From assembly GCA_964633205.1 (NCBI GenBank), contig CAZWFN010000002.1, forward strand, positions 1-64,000: a stretch of DNA of 64,000 bases, in the 5' to 3' direction. Shown one piece after another: positions 44,757 through 54,238 of this stretch. Source of the DNA: CAYVQE01 sp964633205 (lineage in GTDB: Bacteria > Myxococcota > B64-G9). Within the stretch, counting starts at the first letter, position 1. The number at the start of each line of letters is the position of its first letter. Made by a program: the position numbers and the translations under genes. Under the pieces are notes generated by a model. That model ran no database searches. It was not told the origin of the DNA and saw nothing but the letters and a program-made list of their open reading frames with translations.

Positions 44757-45548
44757 ATGGACTTGAGACTCGAAGGCAAGAAGGCGTTGTGCTGTGCTTC
44801 CAGCAAGGGCCTGGGCTTCGCCTCGGCCATGGCGCTGGCCACCGAGGGGGCCGAGGTCTTTCTCAGCGCCCGCCACCGCGAGCCGCTGGAGGCGGCCGCC
44901 GCCTGCATCGCCCAGGCCGGCGGCCGGCGGCCGGAGCTGGCCTGCGCCGACATGGCCGTGGCCGCCGACCGCGAGCGCCTGTTCGAGACAGCCGAGCGCA
45001 GCCTGGGCCAAATCGACGTCATGCTGGTCAATGCCGGCGGTCCGCCGCCCGGGCCCTTCGAGCGCCACGGTGCCGAGAACTGGGAGTTGGCCATCGAGCT
45101 GGCCCTGGGCTCGGTGACCCACCTGTGTCGCCTGGCGCTGCCCGGTATGCGCCGGCGGGGCTTCGGCCGCATCGTGCAGATCGTCTCCATCGCCGGGCTG
45201 GAGCACATCGACGGGCTGATCCTGTCCAACGCCTCGCGCCCGGCGGTGCTGGGCTTCGCCAAGGCGCTGGCCCGCGAGCTGGGCGACAGCGGGGTGCTGA
45301 TCAACAGCATCTGTCCAGGGATCTTTCTGACCGACCGCATCCGCGAGCTGGCCAGCGAGCGCGCGGCCGAGCGGGGCATCAGCCGCGAGCAGTACCTGGA
45401 ACAGCTCGGCAGCGACGTGCCCCTGGGCCGGCCGGGGGACCCGGCCGAGGTCGGCGACCTGGCCGCGTTTTTGGCCTCGCCGCGCAACAGCTACATCAAT
45501 GGTTCCGCGGTGGTGATCGACGGCGGCCGCACCCGCCGGCTGATCTGA
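44757..45548 (+). CDS. Short-chain dehydrogenase/reductase lacking the Tyr-x3-Lys pair
   Basis: A 263-aa Rossmann-fold SDR. Cofactor motif CCASSKGLGFASA (about 12-24), NAGGPPPGPF and the catalytic-Ser strand IVQIVSIAGLE are present. At the position of the usual YxxxK it has LSNASR, so Tyr and Lys are replaced by Ser and Arg. A known subgroup of SDRs shares this change, and its chemistry is unclear. Starts 28 bases after speA; the DAGK-like gene follows 20 bases later, so these may be one transcript. Confidence 0.85.
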   Translation: MDLRLEGKKALCCASSKGLGFASAMALATEGAEVFLSARHREPLEAAAACIAQAGGRRPELACADMAVAADRERLFETAERSLGQIDVMLVNAGGPPPGPFERHGAENWELAIELALGSVTHLCRLALPGMRRRGFGRIVQIVSIAGLEHIDGLILSNASRPAVLGFAKALARELGDSGVLINSICPGIFLTDRIRELASERAAERGISREQYLEQLGSDVPLGRPGDPAEVGDLAAFLASPRNSYINGSAVVIDGGRTRRLI

Positions 45549-45568
45549 TCCGCGGGCTGGAGGAGGCC

Positions 45569-46573
45569 ATGCCCGGTATCGGCGTCATCAGCAACCGCAA
45601 CGCCCGCTTGAACAAGCTCTACCCGCGCATCCGTGATCGGATGGCCTTCGTGGTCGGCCGCGGTGGCGAGGTGGCCTCGACCGGCTCGCTGGACGACGCC
45701 CGCCAAGCCGTCGAGACCTTCCGCGAGCTGGCCACCGATATGGTCGCCATCAGCGGCGGCGACGGCACCGCCCACCGCACCCTGGAGCTGATGCTCGAGG
45801 TGTACGGCGACCAGGAGCTGCCACCGGTGCTGCTGCTGCCCACCGGCACCCAGAACATGGTGCCCAACTCCTTCGGCATCCGCGACAGCGGCGTGGCCAC
45901 CCTGTTGCTGGCCCAGGCGCGCTACCGGCACAACGTGCCACTGCGCTGTGTGCGGCGCAACATGCTCAGGGTCAACGAGCACCACTCCTTCATGCTGGGC
46001 ATCGGCATCGCCCCGCGCTTCCTCAAGCAGTACTACGAGCGCGGCGACACCACCCACCTGGGCGCGGCCAAGCTGCTGGGCCAAAGAGCCGTCGACGCCG
46101 TGCGCGGCACCGAGGCGGCCAAGGCGCTGGTGGCGCCCATCCGCACGCGCTACCGGCTGGACGAGGGCCCCTGGCGCGAAAAACCCTTCCACACCATCTT
46201 CTGCAGCTTCATCGAGGAGCTCAGCCTGCGCTTCAAGTGCTTCCCGCGGGCCGGCTGGGACGAGGGCCTGTTCGAGTCGCTGATGATGGAAGGTCCGCCG
46301 GTGTGGGTGGCCCGGGCGCTGGCCGACCTGTGGCTCGGCACGACCCGCGAGCTGCGCGGCGTGGAGCGCAACATGGCCCGCCGCATCGAGTTCGAGCTCG
46401 ATCACCCCGAGCCCTACACCCTGGACGGCGAGGTCTACGAGCCCGCCGATCGTTTCAGCGTCAGCGCCGGGCCCGAGCTGCGCTTCGTGGTTCCCGGGCT
46501 GAAGCTCAGGCGCCCCGACCGCCGGCTGCGCCACGAGACCATCGGGCCGTGGGACATGCGTTTTCTGGTCTGA
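45569..46573 (+). CDS. Diacylglycerol-kinase-like lipid kinase
   Basis: A 334-aa DAGK/sphingosine-kinase-fold protein. The nucleotide motif SGGDGTAHRTLE (62-73) is intact, followed by LLLPTGTQNMVPNSFGI and a C-terminal beta-sandwich including YTLDGEVYEPADRFSV, the usual closing strand. It probably phosphorylates a lipid or sugar-lipid, substrate unknown. ATG 45569 has ggaggagg upstream. Lies between the SDR and a large unknown gene. Confidence 0.85.
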   Translation: MPGIGVISNRNARLNKLYPRIRDRMAFVVGRGGEVASTGSLDDARQAVETFRELATDMVAISGGDGTAHRTLELMLEVYGDQELPPVLLLPTGTQNMVPNSFGIRDSGVATLLLAQARYRHNVPLRCVRRNMLRVNEHHSFMLGIGIAPRFLKQYYERGDTTHLGAAKLLGQRAVDAVRGTEAAKALVAPIRTRYRLDEGPWREKPFHTIFCSFIEELSLRFKCFPRAGWDEGLFESLMMEGPPVWVARALADLWLGTTRELRGVERNMARRIEFELDHPEPYTLDGEVYEPADRFSVSAGPELRFVVPGLKLRRPDRRLRHETIGPWDMRFLV

Positions 46574-46583
46574 GGGAGGAACC

Positions 46584-48605
46584 ATGGACGAAGTGGGCAA
46601 GGGCCGCAAGCCGAAGCGCCCGGCCGCCGGCGCCGCCGAGCTCGGCGAGCGCGAGATCCTCGGAGCCCTGTTGGCCGCCGGCGAGGAGATGGCTGCGCCG
46701 TCCGGCGATTCGTTGAGCTGGCGTTCGCTGGCCTTGTCGCCGGAGAAGCTGCGCCAAGGTCTCGAGCAGCTGGCCCGACCGCGGAGCAAAGCCGCCGCCA
46801 ATCGACTGGCGGCCTTCGCCGAGGACTTCGCTGCTCGCTACCGGCTGCGGGTGTCCAACATCGATGACCTGGAACTGCCGCTGCCCGGCGGCAGAGTGCG
46901 GGTGCCACGCTGGCTGGCGGGCCAGGCCCTGGGCGCGTTGGGCGACGACCTGCTGCCGACGCGGCGCCGGGTGCGGCGGCTGGGTACCGAGGCGGCCCGC
47001 GAGCTGGCCTACTTCGGTTACGGTCTGCTCGGCCAGCAGGTGCTGCCGCATCCCATCGCCCTGGTGCGGGCCGCGCTGGCCGGCCAGGATGCGCTGCGGC
47101 TGGAGCCGGTGCTGTTGGACGAGCAGGATGAGGCCATCGGCCGGGCCTGGACGGTGTTCGATCTGCTGCGCACGGATGGCTTCTTCCACCGCCAGGTCGA
47201 GAGCGAGGCCGAATTGGGGCGCTTTCAGCAACGGCTGCGGGAGGACCCGCTGGACGGCAACGCGGTGGTGCGGCTGCGGGCGTTCTTCTCGCGGCGGGCC
47301 ACCATCGGTCTGCGCGATACCACCCGCTGGGCGCTCGGCTCTCGGCATCCCTGGTTCGGCTGGGAGCGGGCCCGCGAGCTGATCGCCGCCTGCTTCGAGC
47401 GCTGGGGCAGCGAGAGCTTTCTCTGTCCGCAGGTGAGCCTGTACGGTGTCGATGCCGCGATCGGCGACGAGGAGCTGGGCCCGGCGCTCGAGGCCAACGA
47501 GCGGGTGGTGCAACGCTTCGCCGCCGAGCTCGAGCAAGGCCTGGCTCCGCTGGTGCGCGAGCAGCTGGCCGCCGGGGCCTTGCCGCGGCTGGCGCGCGCG
47601 GCGCTCGACTGCCACTACGATCACCCGGACTTCGAGCTGGAGGCCCGCGGCCGGCAAGGGGGCGAGACCACCGCCCGCTTTGCGGGCCATGCCTTGTGGA
47701 TCATGGCGGCCAACGCCGCCGGCCGCCGGCCGGAGCCGCGGCGCAATGTCAACCTGGTCGCCCACTTCGCCGCCAAGGGCTACGACCGCCGCTGGTTGGC
47801 AGGGCTGGACGACGACCAGCGGGCCTCGTTCTACCTGGCGCTCAACGACCTGGTGCGCCGGCTCGACGAGACCGGTGGGCTGGTCGACGAGCGGGGCCGG
47901 CGCTTGGTCTACCGGCGCTTGCCGCTGGTGATCTACACCTTCTACGAGACCCCTGCGCCCCGGCCGCGGCCGGGCGAGACCGTGGTCGACTCCTTCGGCC
48001 TGGACGCGCTACAGGCGCCCCAGCACGCCCGCCACCTGCAGGACTATCCCGAGGTGTTCGAGAAGCTGGTGGTCTTCTTCAGCCTGGTGCTGCGCCACTA
48101 CCTGGACACCGATCACGCCCCGGACCTGCGGCCCGAGAACATGCTGCGCGACTACATGCTGCTCGGGCTGTGGGGCACCAACGCGCCCAACCTGGTGGTC
48201 AACCTCTACCGCGACGACAAGGGGCGCCGGCGCAGCGAGGTGCGCTTCGTCGGTCGCGGCCAGTTCAAGGCCTACCGGCCCGAACAGGATCGCAAGCACG
48301 AAGCCGCCCTGGCCCATATGCTGGCCTCCCAGCCCGGACCGCTGCTGGAGCCGGGCATGCTGCGGGCGTTGGGTACTTTCTTGATGGCGGCCGAGGAGCA
48401 CCGCCGCGGCAGCCGCGTGCGCGACGTGGGCGCGGTCGCCTTCACCCGCCACTCGCTGGAGCTGTTCCGCGAGGCCGCCCGCAGCGGAATCAAGAGCTCG
48501 CTGGTCGACGTGGCCACCATGATCGAGATGCTGGTCGACAACGCGGTCGACGCCGCCCAGCGCAGCCTCGACCGCCTGGCCGGCCAGTCCGACAGCGAAG
48601 CTTGA
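46584..48605 (+). CDS. Large protein of unknown function
   Basis: I do not recognise this 673-aa protein. No signal or membrane helix. It is rich in Arg/Leu helices. Conserved-looking stretches are the WALGSRHPWFGWERARELI region, a family-like VNLVAHFAAKGYDRRWLAGL and, near residue 515, DTDHAPDLRPENMLRDYMLL. The last resembles a kinase catalytic loop (HxDLxPxN) but lacks a clear P-loop or DFG, so this is only a hint. Starts 10 bases after the DAGK-like gene (ggagg upstream), so a shared transcript is likely. Confidence 0.75.
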   Translation: MDEVGKGRKPKRPAAGAAELGEREILGALLAAGEEMAAPSGDSLSWRSLALSPEKLRQGLEQLARPRSKAAANRLAAFAEDFAARYRLRVSNIDDLELPLPGGRVRVPRWLAGQALGALGDDLLPTRRRVRRLGTEAARELAYFGYGLLGQQVLPHPIALVRAALAGQDALRLEPVLLDEQDEAIGRAWTVFDLLRTDGFFHRQVESEAELGRFQQRLREDPLDGNAVVRLRAFFSRRATIGLRDTTRWALGSRHPWFGWERARELIAACFERWGSESFLCPQVSLYGVDAAIGDEELGPALEANERVVQRFAAELEQGLAPLVREQLAAGALPRLARAALDCHYDHPDFELEARGRQGGETTARFAGHALWIMAANAAGRRPEPRRNVNLVAHFAAKGYDRRWLAGLDDDQRASFYLALNDLVRRLDETGGLVDERGRRLVYRRLPLVIYTFYETPAPRPRPGETVVDSFGLDALQAPQHARHLQDYPEVFEKLVVFFSLVLRHYLDTDHAPDLRPENMLRDYMLLGLWGTNAPNLVVNLYRDDKGRRRSEVRFVGRGQFKAYRPEQDRKHEAALAHMLASQPGPLLEPGMLRALGTFLMAAEEHRRGSRVRDVGAVAFTRHSLELFREAARSGIKSSLVDVATMIEMLVDNAVDAAQRSLDRLAGQSDSEA

Positions 48606-48608
48606 TCA

Positions 48609-48623
48609 GGGGCGCGACGCCCC
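48609..48623. terminator. Hairpin between convergent unknown gene and nuoN
   Basis: ggggcg-cga-cgcccc: 6-bp perfect stem, 3-base loop, in the gap where transcripts meet. No T-run on either side. Confidence 0.35.
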
Positions 48624-48638
48624 GAAGAGGCAACTGGG

Positions 48639-50162
48639 TCAGTGGAAGAATTTTGCTGACCAAGTGGCCAGCACGGCCAGCGGCTGCCAGAAGATGCCCA
48701 GCAGCAGGGTGGGCACGGCCATGACCGAGGCCAGAACGCTGGCCGAGTTGACCCCGCGCACCGGCTCGGCGTCTTCGGGCGCCTTCTCCAGGTACATCGC
48801 CTTCATCACCCGGGCGTAGTAGAAAAGCGAGATGACCGAGTTGATGATGCCGACCACGGCCAGGACGTAGAACCAGGTGCCGCCCTTGGCCAGCAGGGCC
48901 GCGAACAGGTACAGCTTGCCGATGAAGCCGGCGGTCGGCGGCAGGCCGGTCAACGAGACCAGGAAGATCACCATGACGATGGCCAGCCAGGGCGCCCGCC
49001 GGCCCAGGCCGCGGTAGTCGCGGATGTCCTCCGAGCCGGTGGAGCGGGCCACCGCCGAGACCACGGCGAAGGCGCCCATGTTCATGAACACGTAGACGGC
49101 CATGTAGAGCGTGACCGACTCGAAGCCGTCCACCCCACCGGCCACCACGCCCATCAGCATGTAGCCGGCGTGGGCGATCGAGGAGTAGGCCAGCAGCCGC
49201 TTGAGGTTGTTCTGGACGATGGCCACCAGGTTGCCCAGCGTCATGGTCAGCGCCGACAGCAGGCCGATGATCAGCGGCCAGGGGATGTTGACCAGCAGCA
49301 CCATGTCCAACGAGCCGGGCTGGGCGAACAGCCCCCACAGGAACCGCAGCAGCACCGCGAAGCCGGCCGCCTTGGGTCCCACCGACAGCAGGGCGGTGAA
49401 GGGGGTGGGCGCGCCCTCGTAGGCGTCCGGACACCACTGGTGGAACGGCACCGCCGCCACCTTGAAGCCGAAGCCGGTGATGATGAAGGCCAGGCCCATC
49501 CAGGCCGCCCAGCGGCCGGCGCCCGAGGCCAGCAAGTCGCCGCCGTCGTGGATGGCCGCGTGCAGCCCCTGGATGCTCATCTCACCGTACAGGCCGTAGA
49601 GCAGCGACATGCCGAAGAGCATCACCGCCGAGGCCACCCCGCCGTAGAGCACGTACTTCAACCCGGCCTCGCTGGAGCGGTAGCGGCTCTCGTCGAAGCC
49701 CACCAGCAGGTAGGACGACAGGCTGACCGCCTCCATGGCCACCAGAATCATCAGCAGGTGGTTGGCCGAACTCAGCAGGCACATGCCGATGGCCATGACC
49801 AGGAGCAGGCCGTAGTACTCGCCGCGGCGCCGCTCGGGCACCGACGGGCTGCCGGCCGACAGCACGATCCCGCTCAAAACGGCCACCAGCACCAGACCGC
49901 GGAAGAAGGCGCCCAGCGGATCGCAGGCGATCAGGCCGTCGAACACGGCGCTGCCCGTACAGCCGCCCTCCGAGTTGCCCCAGACCAGCAGCCCGGCGGC
50001 CACGGCGGTGGTAATCCCGGCCAGCCAGGGGAACAGGGCATGCCAGGCGGCCCGACGGCGCGCGGCGGCGGCCAAGATGAACAGCAGCACCGCCCCACCG
50101 CCGAGCACCAGCTCGGGGATGATATAGCCGAAGCTCTCGACGCTAGGAAGCGCTCCCGTCAT
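48639..50162 (-). CDS. nuoN: NADH dehydrogenase-like complex subunit N
   Basis: Antiporter-like proton-pumping subunit, 507 aa, about 14 helices. Family motifs: LMILVAMEAVSLSSYLLVGF, FGFKVAAVPFHQWCPDAYEG, LLAYSSIAHAGYMLMG and SLTGLPPTAGFIGKLYLF. Last gene of the operon; ATG follows the nuoM stop by 1 base. Confidence 0.96.
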   Translation of the reverse strand: MTGALPSVESFGYIIPELVLGGGAVLLFILAAAARRRAAWHALFPWLAGITTAVAAGLLVWGNSEGGCTGSAVFDGLIACDPLGAFFRGLVLVAVLSGIVLSAGSPSVPERRRGEYYGLLLVMAIGMCLLSSANHLLMILVAMEAVSLSSYLLVGFDESRYRSSEAGLKYVLYGGVASAVMLFGMSLLYGLYGEMSIQGLHAAIHDGGDLLASGAGRWAAWMGLAFIITGFGFKVAAVPFHQWCPDAYEGAPTPFTALLSVGPKAAGFAVLLRFLWGLFAQPGSLDMVLLVNIPWPLIIGLLSALTMTLGNLVAIVQNNLKRLLAYSSIAHAGYMLMGVVAGGVDGFESVTLYMAVYVFMNMGAFAVVSAVARSTGSEDIRDYRGLGRRAPWLAIVMVIFLVSLTGLPPTAGFIGKLYLFAALLAKGGTWFYVLAVVGIINSVISLFYYARVMKAMYLEKAPEDAEPVRGVNSASVLASVMAVPTLLLGIFWQPLAVLATWSAKFFH

Positions 50163-50163
50163 G

Positions 50164-51768
50164 TCACAACCCGATCGCGTTGGCCAGCGGATCCACCAGC
50201 GTGTGCAGTGTCTTGTTCATCAGGTCGAGGATCGGCATCGGATAGAAGCCGAGCACGATCATGATGGCCGACAGCGGATACAGCGCGATTCGCTCGCGCC
50301 AGTTGACGTCGTTCAGATCCTTGTACTTCGGATTGATCGGTCCCAGGAACATCCGCTGGATGGTCCACAGGTAGTAGGCGGCGGTGATGATGACGCCCAG
50401 GGCGGCCAGCACCGTCATCCCGGTGTAGACCGGGAAGGCACCCAGGAAGACCAGCGCCTCGGAGATGAAGCCGTTGAGCCCGGGCAGGCCCAGCGAGGCC
50501 ATGAAGGCCAGGCCCATCAAGGCGGTGTACTCCGGCATCACCTTGGCCAGACCGCCGAAGCCGTTGATCTCGCGGTGGTGGGCCCGGTCGTAGATGACGC
50601 CGGCGATGAGGAACAAGGCCGGGCTGATGATGCCGTGGTTCCACATCTGGTAGACCGCGCCGGTGATGCCCTGCTCGGTGAAGGCCGCCATGCCCAGCAG
50701 GCAGAAGCCCATGTGGCTGACCGAGGAGTAGGCGATCAGCTTCTTCAGGTCGCGCTGGGCCATGCAGACGAAGGCGGCGTAGACGATATTGATGACGCCG
50801 AAGCCGGCGATGGCATAGCGCGCCCAGACGGTCTCGTCCGGCAGGATCGTGTAGTTGACGCGCAGGATGCCGTAGATGCCCATCTTCAGCAGGATACCGG
50901 CCAGGATGACCGAAATCGGGGTCGGCGCCTCGACGTGGGCGTCGGGCAACCAGGTGTGGAACGGGAACATGGGGATCTTGATGGCGAAGCCGATGAACAA
51001 CCCGATCCAGACCAGCTTGCCCAGCTCCACGCCCCACAGCAGGCCCATGTCGGCGACGCCGGGATCGTTGGCCAGCTTGACGAAGTTGAAGGTGTGGGCC
51101 GCCTGGGTGCCGTCGATCAGGGTGGTCGGGCTGGAGCTGAAGTACAGCGCGATCATGGCCAGCAGCATCAGCACCGAGCCGGCCAGGGTGTAGAGGAAGA
51201 ACTTGATGGCCGCGTACTCCTTGCGCGGGCCGCCCCAGATGCCGATCAGGAAGTACATCGGCAGCAGCATCAGCTCCCAGAACACGTAGAACAGGAAGAA
51301 GTCCTGGGCGACGAACACGCCGAGCATGGCGGTCTCGAGCAGCAGCAGCAGGGCCATGTAGCCCGGCACCGAGCGGCGCGAGAAGTGGTGATCGTCGTCC
51401 TTGGCGATGCCCCAGGGCATCGAGGCGATGACCGCCACGAAGGAGATCAGGCAGGTCAGCAGCACCATGGTGATGCTCAGGCCGTCGACCCCGATGAAGT
51501 ACTCGATGTTGAACGCCTGGATCCAGACCGTGTGGTGGACGAACTGCAGTCCGGTGACGTTGCCGTCGAAGCCGGCCCAGAGCTGGATGCCGAGCACCAG
51601 CGGGATGCCCGAGAAGATCAAGGCCATCGCCCGCGCCAGGTTGTCGAGCAGCGACTGGCGCAGCTTGATCAATGGCTTGAGAGCCAAAGCCAACGAGATG
51701 ATCCCCGTCCCGATCAGCGGGACAAAGGTGATCCAGGTCAGCAGATGGGAGGTGGTTTCGTAGTCCAT
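50164..51768 (-). CDS. nuoM: NADH dehydrogenase-like complex subunit M
   Basis: Antiporter-like subunit, 534 aa. LPMYFLIGIWGGPRKEYAAI, IKIPMFPFHTWLPDAHVEAP, LKKLIAYSSVSHMGFCLLG and LPGLNGFISEALVFLGAF are typical of NuoM. ATG 51768 has gaggag upstream. Pumps protons in the membrane arm. Confidence 0.97.
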   Translation of the reverse strand: MDYETTSHLLTWITFVPLIGTGIISLALALKPLIKLRQSLLDNLARAMALIFSGIPLVLGIQLWAGFDGNVTGLQFVHHTVWIQAFNIEYFIGVDGLSITMVLLTCLISFVAVIASMPWGIAKDDDHHFSRRSVPGYMALLLLLETAMLGVFVAQDFFLFYVFWELMLLPMYFLIGIWGGPRKEYAAIKFFLYTLAGSVLMLLAMIALYFSSSPTTLIDGTQAAHTFNFVKLANDPGVADMGLLWGVELGKLVWIGLFIGFAIKIPMFPFHTWLPDAHVEAPTPISVILAGILLKMGIYGILRVNYTILPDETVWARYAIAGFGVINIVYAAFVCMAQRDLKKLIAYSSVSHMGFCLLGMAAFTEQGITGAVYQMWNHGIISPALFLIAGVIYDRAHHREINGFGGLAKVMPEYTALMGLAFMASLGLPGLNGFISEALVFLGAFPVYTGMTVLAALGVIITAAYYLWTIQRMFLGPINPKYKDLNDVNWRERIALYPLSAIMIVLGFYPMPILDLMNKTLHTLVDPLANAIGL

Positions 51769-51778
51769 GGACCACTCC

Positions 51779-53902
51779 TCAGGCGTAGACGTCGAACAGG
51801 AACTGGGTGATGACGACCAGGATGGTCAAACCGACGGCCAGCCCGGCCAGATAGGCCGGCAGCCGTCCGGTCTGCACCCTGCGCAACTGCGCGCCGAAGA
51901 ACTGCACGATCCCGGCCACCAGGTTCACCGCGCCGTCGACGATGTACTTGTCGATGGCGCCGTCGATGATGCAGAAAAACTGGGTGATGCGGCCCACCAG
52001 GTTGACAAGGCCGTCGACGATGTGGGTGTCGATCCAGCCGGCCAGCCGGCTGGTGGCCATGAAGCCGCGTACCGCGGTGGCGTGGTAGGCCTCGTCCACG
52101 TAGTACTTGTTGTAGACCACCTTGTGGACGCCCGGGAAGCGCAGCTTGAGCCGCTCCGGGATGGGGTTGCTGCGGCCGCGGTAGAACCACCAGGCCAGGC
52201 CGAGGCCCAGCGTGGCCACTCCCACCGAGGCCAGCGCCATCCAGGGCTCGATGTGGTGCGCCGCCTCGGTGCTGTATACCTTGGGCAGGTCCGCGGCGGC
52301 GCCGAACACCGGGGCCAGGAAGTGCTCCAGCACCGGATGGGCGCCGGTGGCCCAGGCGGGCAGACCGATGGCCAGGGCAATGACCGCGAACAGCGCCAGC
52401 ACGCCCAGTACCGCCGTGACCACCGCCGGTTGCTCCTCTGGTTCGTGGCCGTGGACCTTGACCGTCGGGCCGGTGAAGGTCATGAAGTACGAGCGGAACA
52501 TGTAGAACGAGGTCAGTGCGGCGGCCACGAAACCGACCAGCCAGATGATCCAGCCCGGCACCAGCAGGTAGTCGGTGTTGAAGGCCTGCCACAGGATCTC
52601 GTCCTTGGAGAAGAAGCCCGAGGCCAACGGGAAGCCGGTGATGGCGATGCATGCGATCAAATAGGTCCAGCGGGTCACCGGCATGACCCGGCCCAGACCT
52701 CCCATCTTGCGCATGTCCTGCTCGTGGTGCATCGACAGGATGACCGAGCCGGCGCAGAGGAACAGACAGGCCTTGAAGAAGGCGTGGGTCAGCAGGTGGT
52801 ACGATCCGGCCCAGTAGGCGCCCACGCCCACGCCGACGAACATGTAGCCCAGCTGCGAGACCGTCGAGTAGGCCAGCACCTTCTTGATGTCGTACTGGAA
52901 CACGCCGATGGTGGCGGCCAGCAGGGCGGTACAGACACCCACCAGCGCCACCACCGTCATGGCGGTCGGGCTGTGGACGTAGAGGAAGTTGAACCGGGCC
53001 ACCATGTAGACGCCGGCGGTGACCATGGTGGCGGCGTGGATCAGGGCCGAGACCGGGGTCGGGCCGGCCATGGCGTCGGGCAGCCAGACATACAAGGGGA
53101 TCTGGGCCGACTTGCCGGCGGCGCCGATGAAGAAGAAGATGCCCACCAGGGTCATCACCGGCACGCCCCATAGCTCCTTGTCGGCGGCGGCGTCCACCAG
53201 GGCCGGCAGCTCGCGGAATGTCAGGCTGAAGCCGCCATGGACCGCGTAGCCGCCGGCGGAGGTCTCGCTCCAGGCCCCGCCCAGCGCCCAGAACAGGATG
53301 AAGAACCCGACCAGGAAGCCGAAGTCGCCGATGCGGTTGACCACGAAGGCCTTCATGCCGGCCTTGGCGTTTTCCAGATCGCTGTACCAGAAGCCGATCA
53401 GCAGGTAGGAGCACAGCCCGACGCCTTCCCAGCCGACGAACATCAGCAGGATGTTGTCGCCCAGCACCAGCACCAGCATGGCGAACAGGAACAGGTTCAG
53501 GTGAGAGAAGAAGCGCCAGAACGAGGCGTCGTCGTGCATGTAGCCGATGGAGTAGACGTGGATCAGCGAGCCGACGAAGGTGACCATGGCGGCCATCATG
53601 CCGCTGAGCGGATCCATGGCGAAGGCCAGGCCGGCCTCGGCGTCGCCAACGGCGAACCAGGTCCACAGCTGATCGACCAGCAAGCGGCCGTCGGCGTCGA
53701 GCCCCAGCAGCTTGACCAGGGCCACCATGGCCACGATGAACGAGGCCCAGGGCAGCAGCACGCTGATCAGGATGATGGGCGCCTTGCCCCACTTGTCCTG
53801 CAGCTTCTTGCCGAAAGCGCCCGACAGCAGCGCGCCCACCGCCGGGAAGAAGGGGATCAGCCACAGGAAGCCGACTTCGGTGATGGTGGTTGGTGCGTCC
53901 AT
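51779..53902 (-). CDS. nuoL: NADH dehydrogenase-like complex subunit L
   Basis: Largest antiporter-like subunit, 707 aa, distal pump with the long lateral helix. SIGYMHDDASFWRFFSHLNLF, LFVGWEGVGLCSYLLIGFWY, KSAQIPLYVWLPDAMAGPTP and STVSQLGYMFVGVGVGAYW are diagnostic. Ends 10 bases before nuoM. Confidence 0.97.
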   Translation of the reverse strand: MDAPTTITEVGFLWLIPFFPAVGALLSGAFGKKLQDKWGKAPIILISVLLPWASFIVAMVALVKLLGLDADGRLLVDQLWTWFAVGDAEAGLAFAMDPLSGMMAAMVTFVGSLIHVYSIGYMHDDASFWRFFSHLNLFLFAMLVLVLGDNILLMFVGWEGVGLCSYLLIGFWYSDLENAKAGMKAFVVNRIGDFGFLVGFFILFWALGGAWSETSAGGYAVHGGFSLTFRELPALVDAAADKELWGVPVMTLVGIFFFIGAAGKSAQIPLYVWLPDAMAGPTPVSALIHAATMVTAGVYMVARFNFLYVHSPTAMTVVALVGVCTALLAATIGVFQYDIKKVLAYSTVSQLGYMFVGVGVGAYWAGSYHLLTHAFFKACLFLCAGSVILSMHHEQDMRKMGGLGRVMPVTRWTYLIACIAITGFPLASGFFSKDEILWQAFNTDYLLVPGWIIWLVGFVAAALTSFYMFRSYFMTFTGPTVKVHGHEPEEQPAVVTAVLGVLALFAVIALAIGLPAWATGAHPVLEHFLAPVFGAAADLPKVYSTEAAHHIEPWMALASVGVATLGLGLAWWFYRGRSNPIPERLKLRFPGVHKVVYNKYYVDEAYHATAVRGFMATSRLAGWIDTHIVDGLVNLVGRITQFFCIIDGAIDKYIVDGAVNLVAGIVQFFGAQLRRVQTGRLPAYLAGLAVGLTILVVITQFLFDVYA

Positions 53903-53905
53903 CGC

Positions 53906-54238
53906 CTAGCCCCTCAGCTCGTCGGTGCGGTCGACGTCGATCGAGCGCAGCCGGCGGTGGATGGCGATCACCAGCGCCAGCCCGACCACCGCCTCGGCTG
54001 CGGCCAGCACGATCAGGAACACGACGAAGACCGAGCCCTCGATGGCGTTGCCGCCGTAGTGCGAGAAGGCGATCAGGTTCAGTCCGGCGGCGTTGAGCAG
54101 CAGTTCGATGCCGATCATGATGGCCACCGCGTTCTTGCGCGTCAGCACACAGACCAGTCCCAGGGTGAACAGCATGGCCGCCACCACCAGATAATGCTGC
54201 AGACCGACGTCCAGGATGGGTTCGAGAACCTCGGTCAT
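53906..54238 (-). CDS. nuoK: NADH dehydrogenase-like complex subunit K
   Basis: A 110-aa three-helix subunit. Conserved Glu residues lie in helices 2 and 3 (MIGIELLLNAAGLNLIAFS and VLAAAEAVVGLALVIAI). Overlaps nuoJ by 4 bases; 3 bases separate its stop from nuoL. Confidence 0.95.
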   Translation of the reverse strand: MTEVLEPILDVGLQHYLVVAAMLFTLGLVCVLTRKNAVAIMIGIELLLNAAGLNLIAFSHYGGNAIEGSVFVVFLIVLAAAEAVVGLALVIAIHRRLRSIDVDRTDELRG

